DNA of 64,000 bases, from the NCBI GenBank assembly GCA_021307315.1, contig JAJSPD010000008.1, positions 620,001 through 684,000 of the forward strand, in the 5' to 3' direction. The DNA is from Bisporella sp. PMI_857 (lineage: Eukaryota; Ascomycota; Leotiomycetes; Helotiales; Helotiaceae). The notes beneath the pieces are model-generated. The model had not been told where the DNA came from. It worked only from the letters and a program-made list of their open reading frames with translations, and searched no databases. Position 1 is the stretch's first letter; every line of letters starts with the position of its first letter. The position numbers and the translations under genes were made by a program. This document shows positions 36,853-49,911 of this stretch, piece after piece.

Positions 36853-38535
36853 CTGTGGCTTTCAGGTACGAAACTTGAGAGATTCATATCCAGCGAGGCA
36901 TGGCTCATAAAATTCTGAGGTGAGAGGCAATGGCATGGCAGGCTGCAGGCGCTTCATGGTCATGTGTTCCGGTCTCAGCCTTATCGAATTTTGACAAGTC
37001 CATGTATGTATTCCCGAACATTGCAGATATGAATTTGTTGACTGCTTTCTGTAAATTCTCAATTTAATGTCATATTAAGGAATTGACTGTTGCGATTGTG
37101 TGCAAAACGTTGTTTCACCAACTCGCCGCCTCGCTTGCCAGCCAACCTGGAAGGCAGCAGCAGCAGTGCAAGATACGCGTGACTCGGATTTTGCTAGATG
37201 ATATCAGATAGTGAACTTGTGCTCAAATCTTCATACCGTTGGATATGAACTCCTAATGTTGAGTTATATAGCACTAATTCAAGTATTGACACATCAATTG
37301 CATGTTTCACAAAGGAGATATCTAAAAAGTGGATGGTGACAGAACGACTCTTGTCTCAAAGATTACTATGATTTTTAATATAGTTGTATTAGTATATATA
37401 ACTCAGTACTTGATCACGTCTTGGAAACATATTAGACCTTTAGTATCGGACAGGAAACAAATTGCCTTTTAAGGTACACAGCAAAACTAAGAGCAACGCA
37501 AACAAAGCCTAATCCAAAAGTAGACAATCTTTCTACAATAAATTATGTTTAGTTCCTATCCTGAACACGCCCGTTCCCATGAGTATTACAGATTGGGTAA
37601 ATTGGCTTATCGCTTTGGAATAAGTGTGAAACATACATTTATAACGAATCTTCGTTAAGCTATCACAAGCTTTGGGCGGAAATTTCAAGCTATGATTCCA
37701 TAAGAGAAAATAAGGAGTACTCACAAACCATAAACACACGGAAATTTAGCAAGCGGCATAAGATCGACAGTAATAATAAACCCTAGTTATACAAGAATCC
37801 TCTGATGTGGAATATATGAGCACTTGCTAGGTTATAAACTTCTGTATAAAACTTGATAATATACGTTCATGGTCATCCTTCTACACCAAACCAATTCTAA
37901 ATGGAAACAAGAGATGACATAGTGCAACACAAGGTTATTCCGTATATGCGTTTGCAATAAAAAACCTGATGACAATTACTTTTTTTGAAACAAGCCACAG
38001 TAAACTGCAAGCTACCGACAAAGTTGGTCTGCTGAAGTAGAATAAAGCAACAAGAAACGAAGAAACTAAGAAACTGAGAAGCCTCATGCCATATTACTCA
38101 GACCGCAAGTGCCTTATTTTACCCGTAACACAAAAAAGTCTAAAAATTATAGAGCCTTCGCTTCAATTGGAGTTGCAGGCAAACAAAATATTTTACTCGA
38201 TACCGAGAAGGCAAATAGAAAGAGTGTTGTTGCTAGTGAATGAAGACTTTCATAAGCAATCAAAAGTGGTTGACAACTCATTGAAAGATATTATTTTCGC
38301 ATTGTCTGGAATAATTGAATTGACGCTGAACCTTTAAAGGAAGGCAATTGCATTTGAACATATACCATTAAGGGTTGTGGCTAAAAGCTAACTCAACTTT
38401 GAGATGATGGTGTATGTTACCGAAACTGGCGAAACCCGTCGTTGCAGAAAAGTCAAGGCGCGGAAAACTCCCGCTCCACGCGAACCTGACATCACAAATT
38501 ACAAAGCTCAACCACAACTCACCAAACCCCCAAAA
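36853..38535. other. AT-rich region without a supported gene
   Basis: 36862-37062 may hold the 5' exon of the HAP2-like gene. The remainder is AT-rich with many stops. A plus-strand frame at 38086-38337 encodes 83 residues with no family resemblance. Confidence 0.4.
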
Positions 38536-39665
38536 ATGAAGACCCTACGAGCCCTCCCAAAGCCCTTAAAGCTTTACAATCGCCCACCCTACATATGCAG
38601 AGTATGCAGACCTATTCCACTCACCAAAACCCACCACAGCCCCCTCTTCCGGGCTCACCAAGATCACAACCCGCCGTCTCGTTTCCCTCCGCGGCCCAGA
38701 CGCAACACACTTCCTGCAAGGCGTCATAACCGCAAACCTCGCTCCCTCCACGCCTCGTATAACAGGATTCTACGCAGCGTTTCTCAATGCAAAAGGCCGC
38801 TTAGTAAATGACGTCTTTATATACCCAGGGGTCGAAGGAGCATGGTTGATAGAGGTTGATGCTAAGGAGGCGGACAAGTTGGTGAAGCATATTCGACGGT
38901 ATAAGCTGAGGGCGAAGTTTGATGTGCGACTTGTGGAGGAGGGGGAGAAGGGCGTTTGGGCTGTTTGGAGGGAGCAGGAGGGCAAGGGTGGAAGGAATAT
39001 TCTTTCGGCTCCAATGCCAGTTCGGAGGGCAAGGGAAACGACAACGTGGGATGCGAAGATGCGCGGGCGCCTGGGATGGGCCGACGTATCATTCTGCCTG
39101 GAGGGCGGAAGCCCGAAGAGGATGTCGAGGAGGTTGGAGAGGAAGTATATCGCGTACGCAGGTATTTGAGAGGTATTGCGGAAGGACAGGACGAACTAAT
39201 TCGGGAGTCAGCGTTGCCGCAGGAAAGCAATGTTGATTTTATGGGGGCATTGATTATAGAAAGGGATGTTATGTTGGGCAGGAATTGACCATTAGGACGC
39301 ATCATACAGGCGTCGTTAGGAAGAGGATATTGCCCGTCATGTTATATGGTGTGAATGAGCCTATACCGACTACTCTGGAGTACGATCCTAGCAAGGATTA
39401 TGGATCTCAGGGCATACCTCCGGAAACGAGTATTGGGAGGTTTGAAAAGAGAGGTAGAAGTGCGGGGAAGTGGTTGGCTGGGATTGGGAATATCGGATTA
39501 GGTTTATGTAGGCTGGAGACAATGACAGATATGATAATTCAAGGTGAGGCTGGAGGCTACAAAGAAGGCGATGAATTTAAGCTGGAGTGGGAATTAGAGG
39601 GGAAAGGCACTGAAATAGTGAAGGTGAAGGCATTTGTACCGCCATGGCATCCCACGAATCAATAA
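38536..39665 (+). CDS. IBA57: mitochondrial iron-sulfur assembly factor IBA57/CAF17 (YgfZ-like), frameshifted
   Basis: Folate-binding GcvT/YgfZ-like protein needed with Isa1/Isa2 to mature mitochondrial [4Fe-4S] enzymes such as aconitase. The start [20 protein letters not shown] is basic and Arg/Leu-rich, like a presequence. Family blocks appear in shifting frames: [20 protein letters not shown] and [48 protein letters not shown], a MGRRIILP block, then NVDFMGGIDYRK followed by the signature KGCYVGQE (39261-39284) with the conserved Cys, [20 protein letters not shown], and the end LWELEGK-like region with [10 protein letters not shown]. Bases are missing near 38,648, 38,985 and in the G5 run at 39,243-39,247. 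Length of about 375 aa suits fungal members. Confidence 0.9.
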
Positions 39666-39967
39666 GAGCCTTCTAAAGGTTGTATCAGGAAGATGTATAT
39701 TAGAATGTAATTTAATAAAAAACACTTGTATACACACACGTTTTTCTTGAGTATGCCTTTGGTCAAGCGGATACATAGTCTTTCACATGGTAAGCATTTA
39801 TGGCATTGTGATAGCATAGCATCAATTTTCTAATTAGGACTGTATTACAAGCGCGTGTGCGCATCTTCGCGTAATCTATTGGGTATAGTAATATGATGGC
39901 CTCCATGTCCCACTCCAACGCTAATGCCTAAATCAAAGAGGTATAATGTCGTCACATCGTAAAGAAC
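39666..39967. other. convergent intergenic region
   Basis: Short AT-rich gap between the 3' ends of IBA57 (plus) and the J-domain gene (minus). Nothing else seen. Confidence 0.5.
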
Positions 39968-40869
39968 CTACTCTGCAGTTTCCGCTGCCTCCTGCTTCCG
40001 TATCTCCTCTTCTAGTCGCTGTTTTTCCGCTGCTTTGAGCCGAGCCATTGTTGCTGCAAACTTATTGGTCTTTGGTGTACCGGCTGGAGAGAAAGAGAAT
40101 CTCGGAGACGCTGAAGACTTATCGTCAGCTTTCAATCCATCCAATACATCAGGACGTTTAGTGGGTGTAGCTGTGTCTTGATCTACCACTCTTGACCCAG
40201 AACCTCCAGCAGGTGGGACAGATGGTGAGTCTGCAGGCACATAGACACCACTCTTTCTTGCTTTCTTTCTGCTCTCCTCTTTGCCTTTGCTGCCTCAGCT
40301 TCGCGAATCCTTCTTTCCAATCTCTCTATTTCATCTTCTTCTGGCTCCGGTTCAGGTGGCTTCTCAGCAGACGGTGGGATAGGGGTCTTGTCGCGAGGCG
40401 CTGGAGCTGGAGATGACGTTGCCATCATTGATGCCCTTGCAGCGCGCTTCTTTCTTCCTTCCTCGGCAAACCTCTTAAAGTCCTGCATGGTTGACTGATC
40501 TTCCTCCCTGGGTCGCTTTGTGCCATTTGTCGGTATGGCTCCTCTTTCGCGTGCCTCTAGATCTTCCTTCATTTGTCGCCGCTTGCCTTCAAACAGTTCA
40601 TGCGCCCTCTGTTTGAGCAGCCTCGCATTACGGTTGTTATCATATTTGTTCTTCAGTTCAGGATCCTTGAGGACGCCGTGGGCGGCTTGGAAGAGCTCGA
40701 ATTTAGTGGCATTGTAGTCCTTGCCAAGTTTATCAGGATGATATTTCAGCGAGGTTTTGCGGTATGCACGTCGCAATTCCGATTCAGAAAATGTCTCCGA
40801 TGTTAAACCTAGAAGCTCGTAGAAGTCTACGTCGCTAGTAGTCCACTGTAGCAGATCATTGTTGGCCAT
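39968..40869 (-). CDS. J-domain protein, Cwc23/DNAJC17-like, one frameshift
   Basis: The N-terminal J domain (residues about 13-85) is complete: DFYELLGLTSETFSESELRR, AYRKTSLKYHPDK with the HPD triad at residues 44-46, and AHGVLKDPELKNKYDNNRNA. It should stimulate an Hsp70. A strongly charged helix (RRQMKEDLEARERGA, then DEIERLERRIREAEAAKAKR) follows, as in spliceosome-linked Cwc23/Cwf23 and DNAJC17 proteins. The frame ends early at KQERVVSMCLQ; the adjacent frame gives SGVYVPADSPSVPPAGGSGS and ends KQRLEEEIRKQEAAETAE at 39968. One missing base near 40,250 explains this. About 300 aa joined. No RRM is visible, so the splicing role is inferred from domain layout alone. Confidence 0.8.
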
Positions 40870-42281
40870 CTTGAAGTAGAGTATTGCATCAAGTCGAGGC
40901 GCGGTTCGCGATGACCTTTGGAATATGTTAGGTAGAATTCAAATCGGGAAGAATTCCATTGATTACCTGAAATATTAGTCATCTCCGAGAGTCTTCTGCC
41001 TGAGGCATGAAGGTTTGGTGTAACGTAAAGTGGAACTCAGTTCAAGTTTAAATTAGGGTCACGACCTGTCTCACGCTGAATTAGATCCGACTCAACTCGC
41101 GAAAATTTGCTAGGACCCATGACGCGATTTGGGAAGTTATCAACGAATACAAGGTCAAGGAGAAGATCGTGGTTTCTCTGTTATGATGGCTTTGTCTTTG
41201 TGTGGGAGTGCGTTTAGCCATGTGCGTGGAGGTTGTAACTCGGCGAATGTTCCTCTGCTAAGTATCCGGCGTGCAAGAGTATATCTCCGCCTGAAATGTT
41301 GGGAGTCGTGTTGTGCATGTCGGAAGCGCATATTATCCTAGAAGATCGTGATTTTTGGAGACTAGTGAAGGAGAGATTTTTGGGTTTCTAGAACAATGCT
41401 GCCTAAAAGAAAATATAATCGTGGACAAAGGCATACGTTCTCTTCCCGCTAGGATGCAACGTCCAACCAAGGCCGAATGATAGATATAGTCGTGGCACTG
41501 TTTGTGAAGCTCTTTTGAAGCCAAGAGCTGTGAGTTTATCATATAATGCAGCTCCAGAGGGATGCCTATCTTATTGATATAAGTACTTAGGTCTCTCGGT
41601 GATACTATCGTGCTTTTAGTCTGTTACGTGATAGAAGCATAAATAAATATCTATATTTTTGCATTACATTATGCTTAACACATACGAGCACAGGCGGAGG
41701 GAAAATAGGCACCTCGATAGTCTTAAGAAGCTCTAGCCCCAGTCATTTTTTGTTTCTTGGAAGTTGGAATTCACTCTGCAATGATCTTTTCTTTAAAACC
41801 CAAAAGGAAAATATGCATCAGAGCTTTCGCTTCATCCCAAAGGTCCCTGTCAATAAATAACAATCCCTAAAAAGAATTTCTTAGTTTAGTTATTTAACAA
41901 TACTACTTTTTATAATAGCTGATTAGTAAAACATTCTCCTCCCTTATTTATCTGTACGCTTAAATTAACATACACTTCGATTGATTTTTAAAAGAAGAAT
42001 TGTATTTGGGGTTTGTGTGTTACGCTTAGGAGAAACTCGAGTTTAAAGTTGTTTTCAAATTTGAATAATTTACGTTTAGTGAAATGCACAATTTAGTAAT
42101 TTGATTGAGGTGGTGGTACATTATTAACATAATATTCAAGGTTCACTTAATGAGAAAAAACATTGTTTAAAAAAATGGAAACCTTATGGAAGTAAGCTTG
42201 CGCAATTTTGAACTATCTAACCATGTCTGAAAAATTATGAATTATGTTTTTTATATAGATATTTTCATTTTCATCCCCAAG
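40870..42281. other. intergenic, increasingly AT-rich
   Basis: The first part should hold the J-protein promoter. From about 41,560 to 42,280 the sequence is very AT-rich with stops in all frames, like a RIP-affected or non-coding spacer. No terminal repeats or transposase remnants were recognised here. Confidence 0.45.
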
Positions 42282-43798
42282 TCATTGCCCTTGATACCCT
42301 AGAGTTCTGCGTTGGGGCCTGATTCTCAGCCGAGAGGGTTGGAAGTTCAAACCCACTGGACAGATCCAACCCAGGTTTGTAGGATGTTGAAGGGTATCTA
42401 AATTGTTGGAAGCATTGACGGGCTGGTTTAAATTTCGAGGATTTAGAAGTTGCTTCTTTGTCTTTAGCTTTGCTCGAATGTACTCAACATTTGCAGCAAT
42501 GAGAACAAGACCAGTCCCAGCCAGTACACCCATTGCCCAATATGCGAAATACTCTCTCCGAGCTAGTCCATGAAAATAGTCCACTCAATCCAACCGATAA
42601 ATAATAGTAACGCAGGGATACTTAAGATTCCAGCCCAGACCTCAATAGCATGAAGGTATAAATCCCAAGTTGCAGTCAATAGTAATTTCAATTTGAAATA
42701 GCTAAAATTAGGGCGGCACAATAGTAGTTTAATCCAGTTTTCTTTGAAGTCTTTCATATTTCTGCTTCTGTGCGACCACAAAATTCCTCTTTTCCATGTC
42801 TTTGCAAGGAAGACAGTGAGGCTTGATATAGCAGCAGAGCCAAAGACAAAATAGACGGCGCCCGTAAGCCGAAAGTACAATTTTGGAAAGGTGGTCAGTT
42901 TGATAGGAAATGCCACTATCTCTGTCCGGCTTTTCAAAGGCCAAGATGTTTCGAAGCAAGGATATATACATGCTGTGGACAGCCTCCCGGTTGTATTACT
43001 GAAAAAGTTTGTAATGGTTGTATTCCAGCGGAACAAATTTTGCCGATCCCAGACCCTAGCAAGAGAATATCTTGCTCCATTTGTCATCGGCAATGTGTCA
43101 TTGAAATTGCGAGGGTAGAATTGAAGTTGGGGAAAGGTATGATTTGTAATTATCTCTTCGTTTATGAGGGCAAGAACTACTCCAAACAACAGTAAGGAGC
43201 TCCAAAGAAGAAGGACTGCCTTCGCATTAGCATTCCTAAATGTCTTAGACCATGCCTGCATTGGTGCAATGACCAGAAATGCAACTCCTGTGATGGCCAA
43301 AACAGCATCGTTATCTGAGTCCCATGCCATTGGAACTAGCGGGAACCAACTTCCAGCTGTGACCAAGTCCAACGGCGTGCACGTTGATTCTGACGCAGTT
43401 AAGTTTCCAGGATCTGTAAAAGTTCCAGTGAGGACAATTTCTGGAGCACCACCGTTGTAAGAAGGCTCGGGCCAAAGGTCGTATCGTATGATAAACAAGG
43501 CTAGTGCATGAACCGCAGCGGTACCACTGTAAACCATGATCGATCCCAAGGCCACTCCTGTTACCATAGGCAGCTTTCTTCCAAGAAAACTGACCATGAT
43601 CAGTGTATAAAATAGATAGCGTGGTGTGCGCTCATAGCCTCCACTGATAGGATACGAACAGTCGATCCATTGAGTGTTGTAAACCGTCCCCTTGTTGGTG
43701 ATCCAGCCATCCACATCAACTGATGAGAGTACGAGGCCGTCAGAAAGGGTTAAAGAGACTGTTTGTCTCATTGCTTTAATCTGCAATAAAAGTGACAC
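42282..43798 (-). CDS. fungal multi-pass membrane protein of unknown function, one frameshift
   Basis: The main frame (43798 to 42563) encodes several hydrophobic helices: LGSIMVYSGTAAVHALALFI, AITGVAFLVIAP, AVLLLWSSLLLFGVVLALIN, FRLTGAVYFVFGSAAISSLT and AGILSIPALLLFIGW. The middle is a glycosylation-rich outer loop (NHT, NDT, NTT, NTT) with paired Cys (ACIYPCF). The end GWIEWTIFMD runs into a stop, but the adjacent frame continues at once DYFHGLARREYFAYWAMGVL with another helix (GVLAGTGLVLIAANV) and ends at 42282; one base is missing near 42,570. About 500 aa. It resembles a widespread but unnamed fungal membrane-protein family often found in accessory regions. The true start could be the second Met (residue 10). 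Function unknown. Confidence 0.65.
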
Positions 43799-44555
43799 GC
43801 AACTATTATTATGGATTCGAAGTTATGGCACACAATATCGTACTTCAAAGCGAAAAATGATGTTACTTCTGTGGCACGCCATTGATGCACAACTGCTGCT
43901 TAAAATATCTTTAGCTGAAAAGCTAGCCGCCTTCACAAGATAGATACAGAGTAGGCCTATTTGTGCTACCACGCTAACCAATCACAAATTTATATATGAC
44001 GCCTCTATAAGCCGCCTCAATTATCAGAAAAACTATAGGGAATAATGAATTCGGCTAGCGTACTACTCCTGTGCCACCCCACTACCCCCCCCCAAAAAGG
44101 CTCGGACGTGGTCGTGAGGAACATAGTTGGTTTTATATACGATGATGTACACGACTCTAATACTTACCACCACGGACTCATGAGAATTGGGCTATGTTTT
44201 ATGTATCTAATAACCATATATAGCCCTCAACAGGTGGTTTTCCTTGAAAATACTTTCTTACCTTTTCTAATGAGCTTCGTAGCGGACGGAATTTGGGATG
44301 TATCAATTCGCAGATTGGATTTTTCTAACTCTGTTTTCTAATTCCGAGATTTATAATTTGCTAATTCAAGTTCTCGAAAATGTGTTCTACTATATTTTAT
44401 GCCTCAGCGCTGCTTTTGTTCAAGAACACGGATAAATTGGATTATTATTTTTTGTGGATGAATAAATGGTCTATAGTATCACACAAAACCATTCTTGTGG
44501 GGCCTCAAAGGCTCTAATTTTTGTGCCCGGAAGTACATAGGGCTTTTTACTGATA
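43799..44555. other. intergenic region, no gene recognised
   Basis: AT-rich with short frames only. A C8-A5 tract lies near 44,085. The left part should hold the promoter of the minus-strand membrane protein. Confidence 0.45.
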
Positions 44556-46499
44556 TCAGTTCTTCTTACACAGTCTGGGTGGATCATTGATCTCTTCCCA
44601 TTTCTCAGTACCAACTGTCGTCTTAGCATAAAAGACACCAGTTGGGTCCCATTTTTGGCGGATCTTGAACAACCTGGCATAGTTGCTGCCCCAGAATGCC
44701 GTTTGCCAATCGGGTTCGTTCAGGTCGCCCTGTACAGGTTAGCATTGTACTCCATGGACCGCCATTAGTTGAAACTAAATGTATCCTACCTCATTGACAT
44801 ACGCTCCACCGCGAGGAGAAGCAGCTCTAAGCTTCGCGCCGATTGTGTTGGTCACAATGCCTTCTGCTGTTGCCTTTTGTGCTTTGGTTGCATTTTCTGG
44901 GACATTCACGACGGTGATACTGAAGCTTGAGGCTTGTCGCCAGCCAGGATTGATGGCATTGTCAACCGTTGGATGCCGTGACCAGGACCAACGATATGAC
45001 CAATGATGATGCCAGGTAGCCAGTTGGGTGGATTGACAGCAACCTGGAAAGCTTTTACTAAAGCGGGGTTGTTTTCCTCGATGTCTTTATTGTTGAAAAA
45101 CCGGACCACCAACTATTGTAGTGTCTCCAGCAGTCTCATCTTCAAACATATCAATGTAGAGATCGAAATAGGTGGAGAATTCTTTCGTCACGGTAGAATA
45201 CCCGATACCGATTGCGTTTAATTTGTCGAAAAGAGGCTGTAGAACCTTTTGGAGTTGGGCGGCGTTCATGTTTGGGGCAACAAATGGCTGAATGTGAAGG
45301 CGAAGTTCACTTAATTCATAATAAACAAACATGCCATTGGCAACATACAAATTGGCGAGGGAGTGGAAAGCTTCGACTCCCTTCCAAAAGAGAGCGGAGT
45401 CCGTTGTGTGGGTTGCATTGATGTTGATAATGGTTCCAGCGCATGGAAGCTCCGGGAACGTCTTGACAGTTACAGAGGTGACAATAGCAAAGGTACCTGG
45501 CCCACCACCCTTAAGTGCCCAAAAGAGGTCTGAATTTTGCTTCGCATTGGCGGTGACAGCCTTTCCTTCTGCGGTGATGACATCGAATGAAAGAGCATGG
45601 TCCGCTGCCATTCCATGGTAAGTTGAGAGTGGTCCGTGGCCGCCACCTTGGATATATCCTCCTGAGAATCCTACAGTCTACGGAGTACATTGTCAGAACT
45701 GCCAATGTAAATTATACAGAGACTGAACTTACTGGGCATTCACCGCCAACAACCACGACTTTTGGGGACTGTTGATTGGCAAGGCGATACAGTTCTCTGC
45801 CTTGCATCCCCGCAGCCAGGGTTACAGCACTTCCAGTATAGCCCCCGGGTCCCGTATACTTCTTGATGAAAGAGCTACCCTTCAAACGATGCGTGTTGAT
45901 AGCCAGTGCCCCAGATGCAACTGAGCGGCCCATAAAGTCATGACCCGTATTTCGAACAACAAGACGAATATTGTACTTCTTAGCAAAGACAACACCAGCT
46001 TGGACATGTTTTGGATCAGATGCCAAGATCACATATTCGGACATATATCCAATTGTGCATGGCTCTGCAGGGTTTGTGGTGACTTGGCAAGTGTTGTTGG
46101 AATAAAATGTTCTCAGCGGTGCGAGCGGCGTCTCGATTCTAGCAAGAATTAATTAATGGATTCCCCGGATTCAAGATTGAAAAATAAAGCTCACAGCCAT
46201 GGCTGGTTTCCCTGGTTCGCTGTAGCTTCAGTACACCCAGTGGCATTAAATGTGCTCACTCCCTCAAACGTATTGTGGCAGACCGCAGCATGGGGAACAA
46301 ACTTGATGAGGCGGCCACCAACGGTAGAATTGAGGGCATCCCAAGCTGATACTGAAGGCCAACATTTATCACCTTCATAGCATTTGCAGCTATATGATGG
46401 TGAATAGGAAGTGGCAGACACATCACGCCTTTGTGCAGGGGAAAGAGCATTGACTTGTAGGCATAGCAGAACAAACGAGATGGGGATAGTGAGCCTCAT
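44556..46499 (-). CDS. secreted FAD-linked oxidoreductase (BBE family), two frameshifts
   Basis: Berberine-bridge-enzyme-like flavoprotein, probably a carbohydrate or secondary-metabolite oxidase. The first 19 residues (MRLTIPISFVLLCLQVNA) form a signal peptide. Introns fit at 46139-46194, 45678-45732 and 44730-44789. The FAD domain has VVRNTGHDFMGRS, whose His is the usual covalent FAD site, and GGECPTVGFSGGYIQGGGHG, whose Cys (codon 45736-45738) fits the second, 6-S-cysteinyl link, so bicovalent flavin is likely. KQNSDLFWALKGGGPGTFAI is also typical. The C-terminal BBE segment reads NYARLFKIRQKWDPTGVFYA. One base is missing near 45,107 (before FFNNKDIEENNPALVKAF) and one near 44,955 (before NPGWRQASSFSITVVNV). 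Substrate unknown; no biosynthetic cluster surrounds it. Confidence 0.9.
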
Positions 46500-47537
46500 T
46501 TTGACCTGCGCAGTGGTAGAAACACTTTCATTGAGGAATGCTACTGTAGTTATAGAAAATTTCCCATGACAGCTTCGACCATGACATGGTTCCCAGTCGG
46601 TGATAACTTGCCGTCGAAAGAGCCTCGTCCCTGCGAGATAGCCTTAGTCAAGCTTACCAAATAGGCGGGGGAGATATTCTCTAGAAGCTCTGGAAATCAT
46701 CTCAGGTTACATTCTCGCTTCTTTACGAATGAATGCGCCCATTCACGCTTTAAGACCGACGACCTAAGGGTATTTGGTTCTGGGATAAACACATGGGAGG
46801 GACATTAGTAAGTCTGGGCATCGCCAAATACAGTTCTTGACGAAAGGACCCTACAGTAAAGGTACGAGCCCCTGAGCAAACCTTAAATGACGCGGATTGT
46901 GAACCATCACGTATTACCAGCCACATATCTACACCAAAATTGGCCACTTTTGCACCCTAGTATCTCGTCAACGCAATGTTGTATAAAAAGAAAAAGAAAA
47001 AGAAAATAAAGGGGATCTAAGTCTAAGCCTAACTCCGGCCCTGTCCCTCACCCGAGCACCTTAATTAGCCTTTCCTAGGCTCGGGTACTATGACCCCGGT
47101 CGCTGTTCGGATCTTGGTATCTTCATGGGATGTTTTAGGATGGAATAGCTGATCTTGGCACCAAACCACCAACCTACAGCTCTCAAGCCATTTGTTCGTC
47201 CGGCCACGCTTCTTATGTCATGACTCGGTTTTTCTCTCCAGATTTGCGGGACGGATGCGATCCTGCGTCCCGCGCCACTATTACCTTGGATTCGCGGGCA
47301 CTATTGTCCCAGGTGGTGCTGAAAGTTGTTCCGTTTGCATACATGGTTAAGATTAAGCTTAGAGATCTCCGCATTCTAGGGTTTAGTTCATATAGCTGGA
47401 GAATGGCTTTTCATTCTCCACATCCTCCACGTTGATCATTCAAGAACGTCTTTGCGCGAGTCTCCTACTTGAGATACGACTTTTTTTCTATCTTAAGCAC
47501 TTTGGTCTGAATGTTATCCATAGTTTAAATCAAAGAA
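46500..47537. other. intergenic region, divergent promoters
   Basis: Lies between the FAD oxidase (minus) and the rhodopsin-domain gene (plus). A short (AAAAAG)n tract is near 46,987-47,006. No gene supported. Confidence 0.45.
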
Positions 47538-48839
47538 ATGCCTTCAACGAAGCCAGAGGACCTAGAGTCCCGAGTGCCTTTGTTGATGGGAGTTTTGATT
47601 GGAATGGGGAGTGCGTCAACAGTCGCTGTTGGTCTTAGATTTCTAGCCAGGGCGAGAATAAGTCGCCAAGTAGGTGCCGATGACTGGACCATGTTGGTTG
47701 CGTTGGTAAGTGTTCCATGAAAGATCAGACGAAGAGCCTCTCTTATTAACCGCATAATAAGATCTTCTCGATCCTCACTACTATTACGGGCTCCCTGGCA
47801 GCTTCATACGGCATGGGCCGTCATATCGTCTCCTTGGAGTCCTGGCAGATCACGAACGGTATAAAGCTTGTGTGGTTTGCGCGCATGTTTTCTCAAACGG
47901 CTTTCGGCTTCGTCAAACTATCAATCGCCTTGCTATACTTGCGGATATTTGCAATAAGCAAGACTTTCTCCATCTTTCTCTACTGCACTATTGCTTTCAA
48001 CTTTATTGTCACCACTATTTGGCTGGTGATGACGATTAAATGTCTTCCCGCATCAGCCAATTGGAACAGCAGCCAACTTCCTACAGCAAAGTGTATCCAA
48101 GATCAAGTAACTATAGACTACGCATTCTTCGCAGGTGGTGAGTAACTTTCATCCCCGCCATCTTACAGGGTCTGTTGCTGATTCATTTGCCCGACTTAGT
48201 TGCCCACAGTATCCTTGATGTTACTTATGTGGTATTACCACTGATCTTTGTCTGGAATCTCAGCCTCCCATCCCGGGCCAAGTTCGGACTCACGATCCTC
48301 CTCAGCCTAGGCCTCTTCGCTGCAGTTTGCTCTATGATCAAGATCAGCAAGACATCGCAGCTAGGCAAAACCCAGGACATTACCTGGGAATTTACTGATC
48401 TTTCCATCTGGAACGTTGCAGAACTTAATGTCGGCATCATCGTAGGATCGATCCACCTATGCGACCGCTTTTAAGCTTAGTCTATCGTAACACATCGAAT
48501 GCTGTTGGGCTTTCATCCGCCTCGCGAAGCAAGCGCAATGGGACGGCAGGGACTGCGCCTCTGAAGAGGAGCAACTACGTCATGCAGAAGGACTCGATCA
48601 CATTCGAGCTTGATAATAGGACGTACGTGGAAAGCAGCGGGGTCATGAAACATATATCGAGGACGATAGGGGGAGGACATGGAGGAAGCGAAGAGTCTAT
48701 TTTGAAACCTGAGGGGAAAGGTATTATGCAGACGAGGGAGGTTGAGGTCTCGAGCACGTATGAGCCCAGTCAAGCCGAGTGGGACATCGGTGTTGCGAAG
48801 TCTGAGGAAGCAAATGCGACAAATTATACACCAAAATGA
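47538..48839 (+). CDS. PTH11-like fungal rhodopsin-domain integral membrane protein, one frameshift
   Basis: Seven-helix protein of the fungal rhodopsin-domain family that includes PTH11-related receptors. The start is MPSTKPEDLESRVPLLMGVL. Introns fit at 47706-47761 and 48138-48199. Conserved pieces: GADDWTMLVAL after helix 1, SYGMGRHIVSLE, FARMFSQTAFGFVKLSIALL, a loop with CLPASANWN and CIQDQVTIDYAFF, HSILDVTYVVLPLIFVWNLS, and LLSLGLFAAVCSMIKI, then NVAELNVGIIVGS. The last Cys-free tail is in another frame: IPPMRPLLSLVYRNTSNAVG up to YTPK at 48839, 120 soluble Ser/Lys-rich residues with no recognised domain. One base is missing near 48,452. There is no N-terminal CFEM domain. Ligand unknown. 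Confidence 0.85.
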
Positions 48840-49911
48840 ATTGTCCCATCAACCTCTCGGCAAGCACCACTGATCTGTAATCTATGGATATTTCTTGTAG
48901 AAGTCAGTGAACAGAGCAGCAAGACTTTGAGCTCTCGGCGTATAAAAATGGGCAGAGGCGCTTTGAAATTGGTAACTGGCGATCTAGGTCATTTTTTATA
49001 TCGATCTTAGCAAAATGGTAAAGCGAATTGGGCTAAGCTGGCTTTTTGCACGGAATATTCAAGCATACACTGCGACCACAGGCCACACTAATTCGCTATC
49101 ATTGAGACCACCATGTGATGCTTCGCCGGAGTAGTGTCTGTATTGATCCTACAACAATATTAACGTATTATTGAATCCATAAGCTGTGAGAAATCCTGCA
49201 TAGCTTCATGGGGTTTCTACCTTGTCTTTTGTTGTAGTCGCGCTATTTTAAGTCCGTTATAAGGAGTAATCCTTTACATTAACATTTCCCCTTTCACATA
49301 TCATCCTTCCCCTGGGTAATCTTAGAATCATGGGTTTTTTTTACGTGAAATTGGCCAGTGAGTAAATCTGCTTCATAGCTCTTTTTGCAAGGGTAGCAGC
49401 GAGTAAACCAGGTTTAGCTAGAGCCCTGGCTTGTTCCGAGTTCGACAAGGCTTTTTCCAGGGGGTGTTCCAAGGAATAGCAAGTCAGAATGCAGGGGCTC
49501 TGGCCAGCGTGAAGCTCTTAAAACTCGCTTAACCGATGATTGCAAGATTAGGGGGAAGGAGAGGTTCGACTACAAACTGAGGAGAACCTAGCATCTTTAT
49601 GGTTAATTCAGCCTTAGGCGCTGAAAACGCATTAATTCCAGATAAGTTCTTCCATTAGAGTTTAATAAACCTTGATGATTCACTTCTAGGCGTAAACTCT
49701 GTTGAGTTCCCATCCAAAAGCCCGCACAGATAACCCGCACCAATAGTAATACAGCCATCTTGATATTCTCGTAGAGCAAAATGGCATTTCACATCCCGAC
49801 AAAAGCCATATCATATTTCCTTTTGAACCCACGTATGATCCCGCCAACATAGCCATTCTTGGTACGGATCGTTCCTGCTCCATCTTTGAAGACTTTGATT
49901 ACTACCCAATA
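48840..49911. other. AT-rich gene-free spacer
   Basis: No supported gene. The sequence becomes AT-rich towards the transposon at 49912. Confidence 0.45.

Noticed and set aside
42320..42360. AAGTTCAAACCCACTGG looked like a T arm
   Set aside because: The stem does not pair and no other tRNA arms are present; it is within the 3' part of a coding frame.
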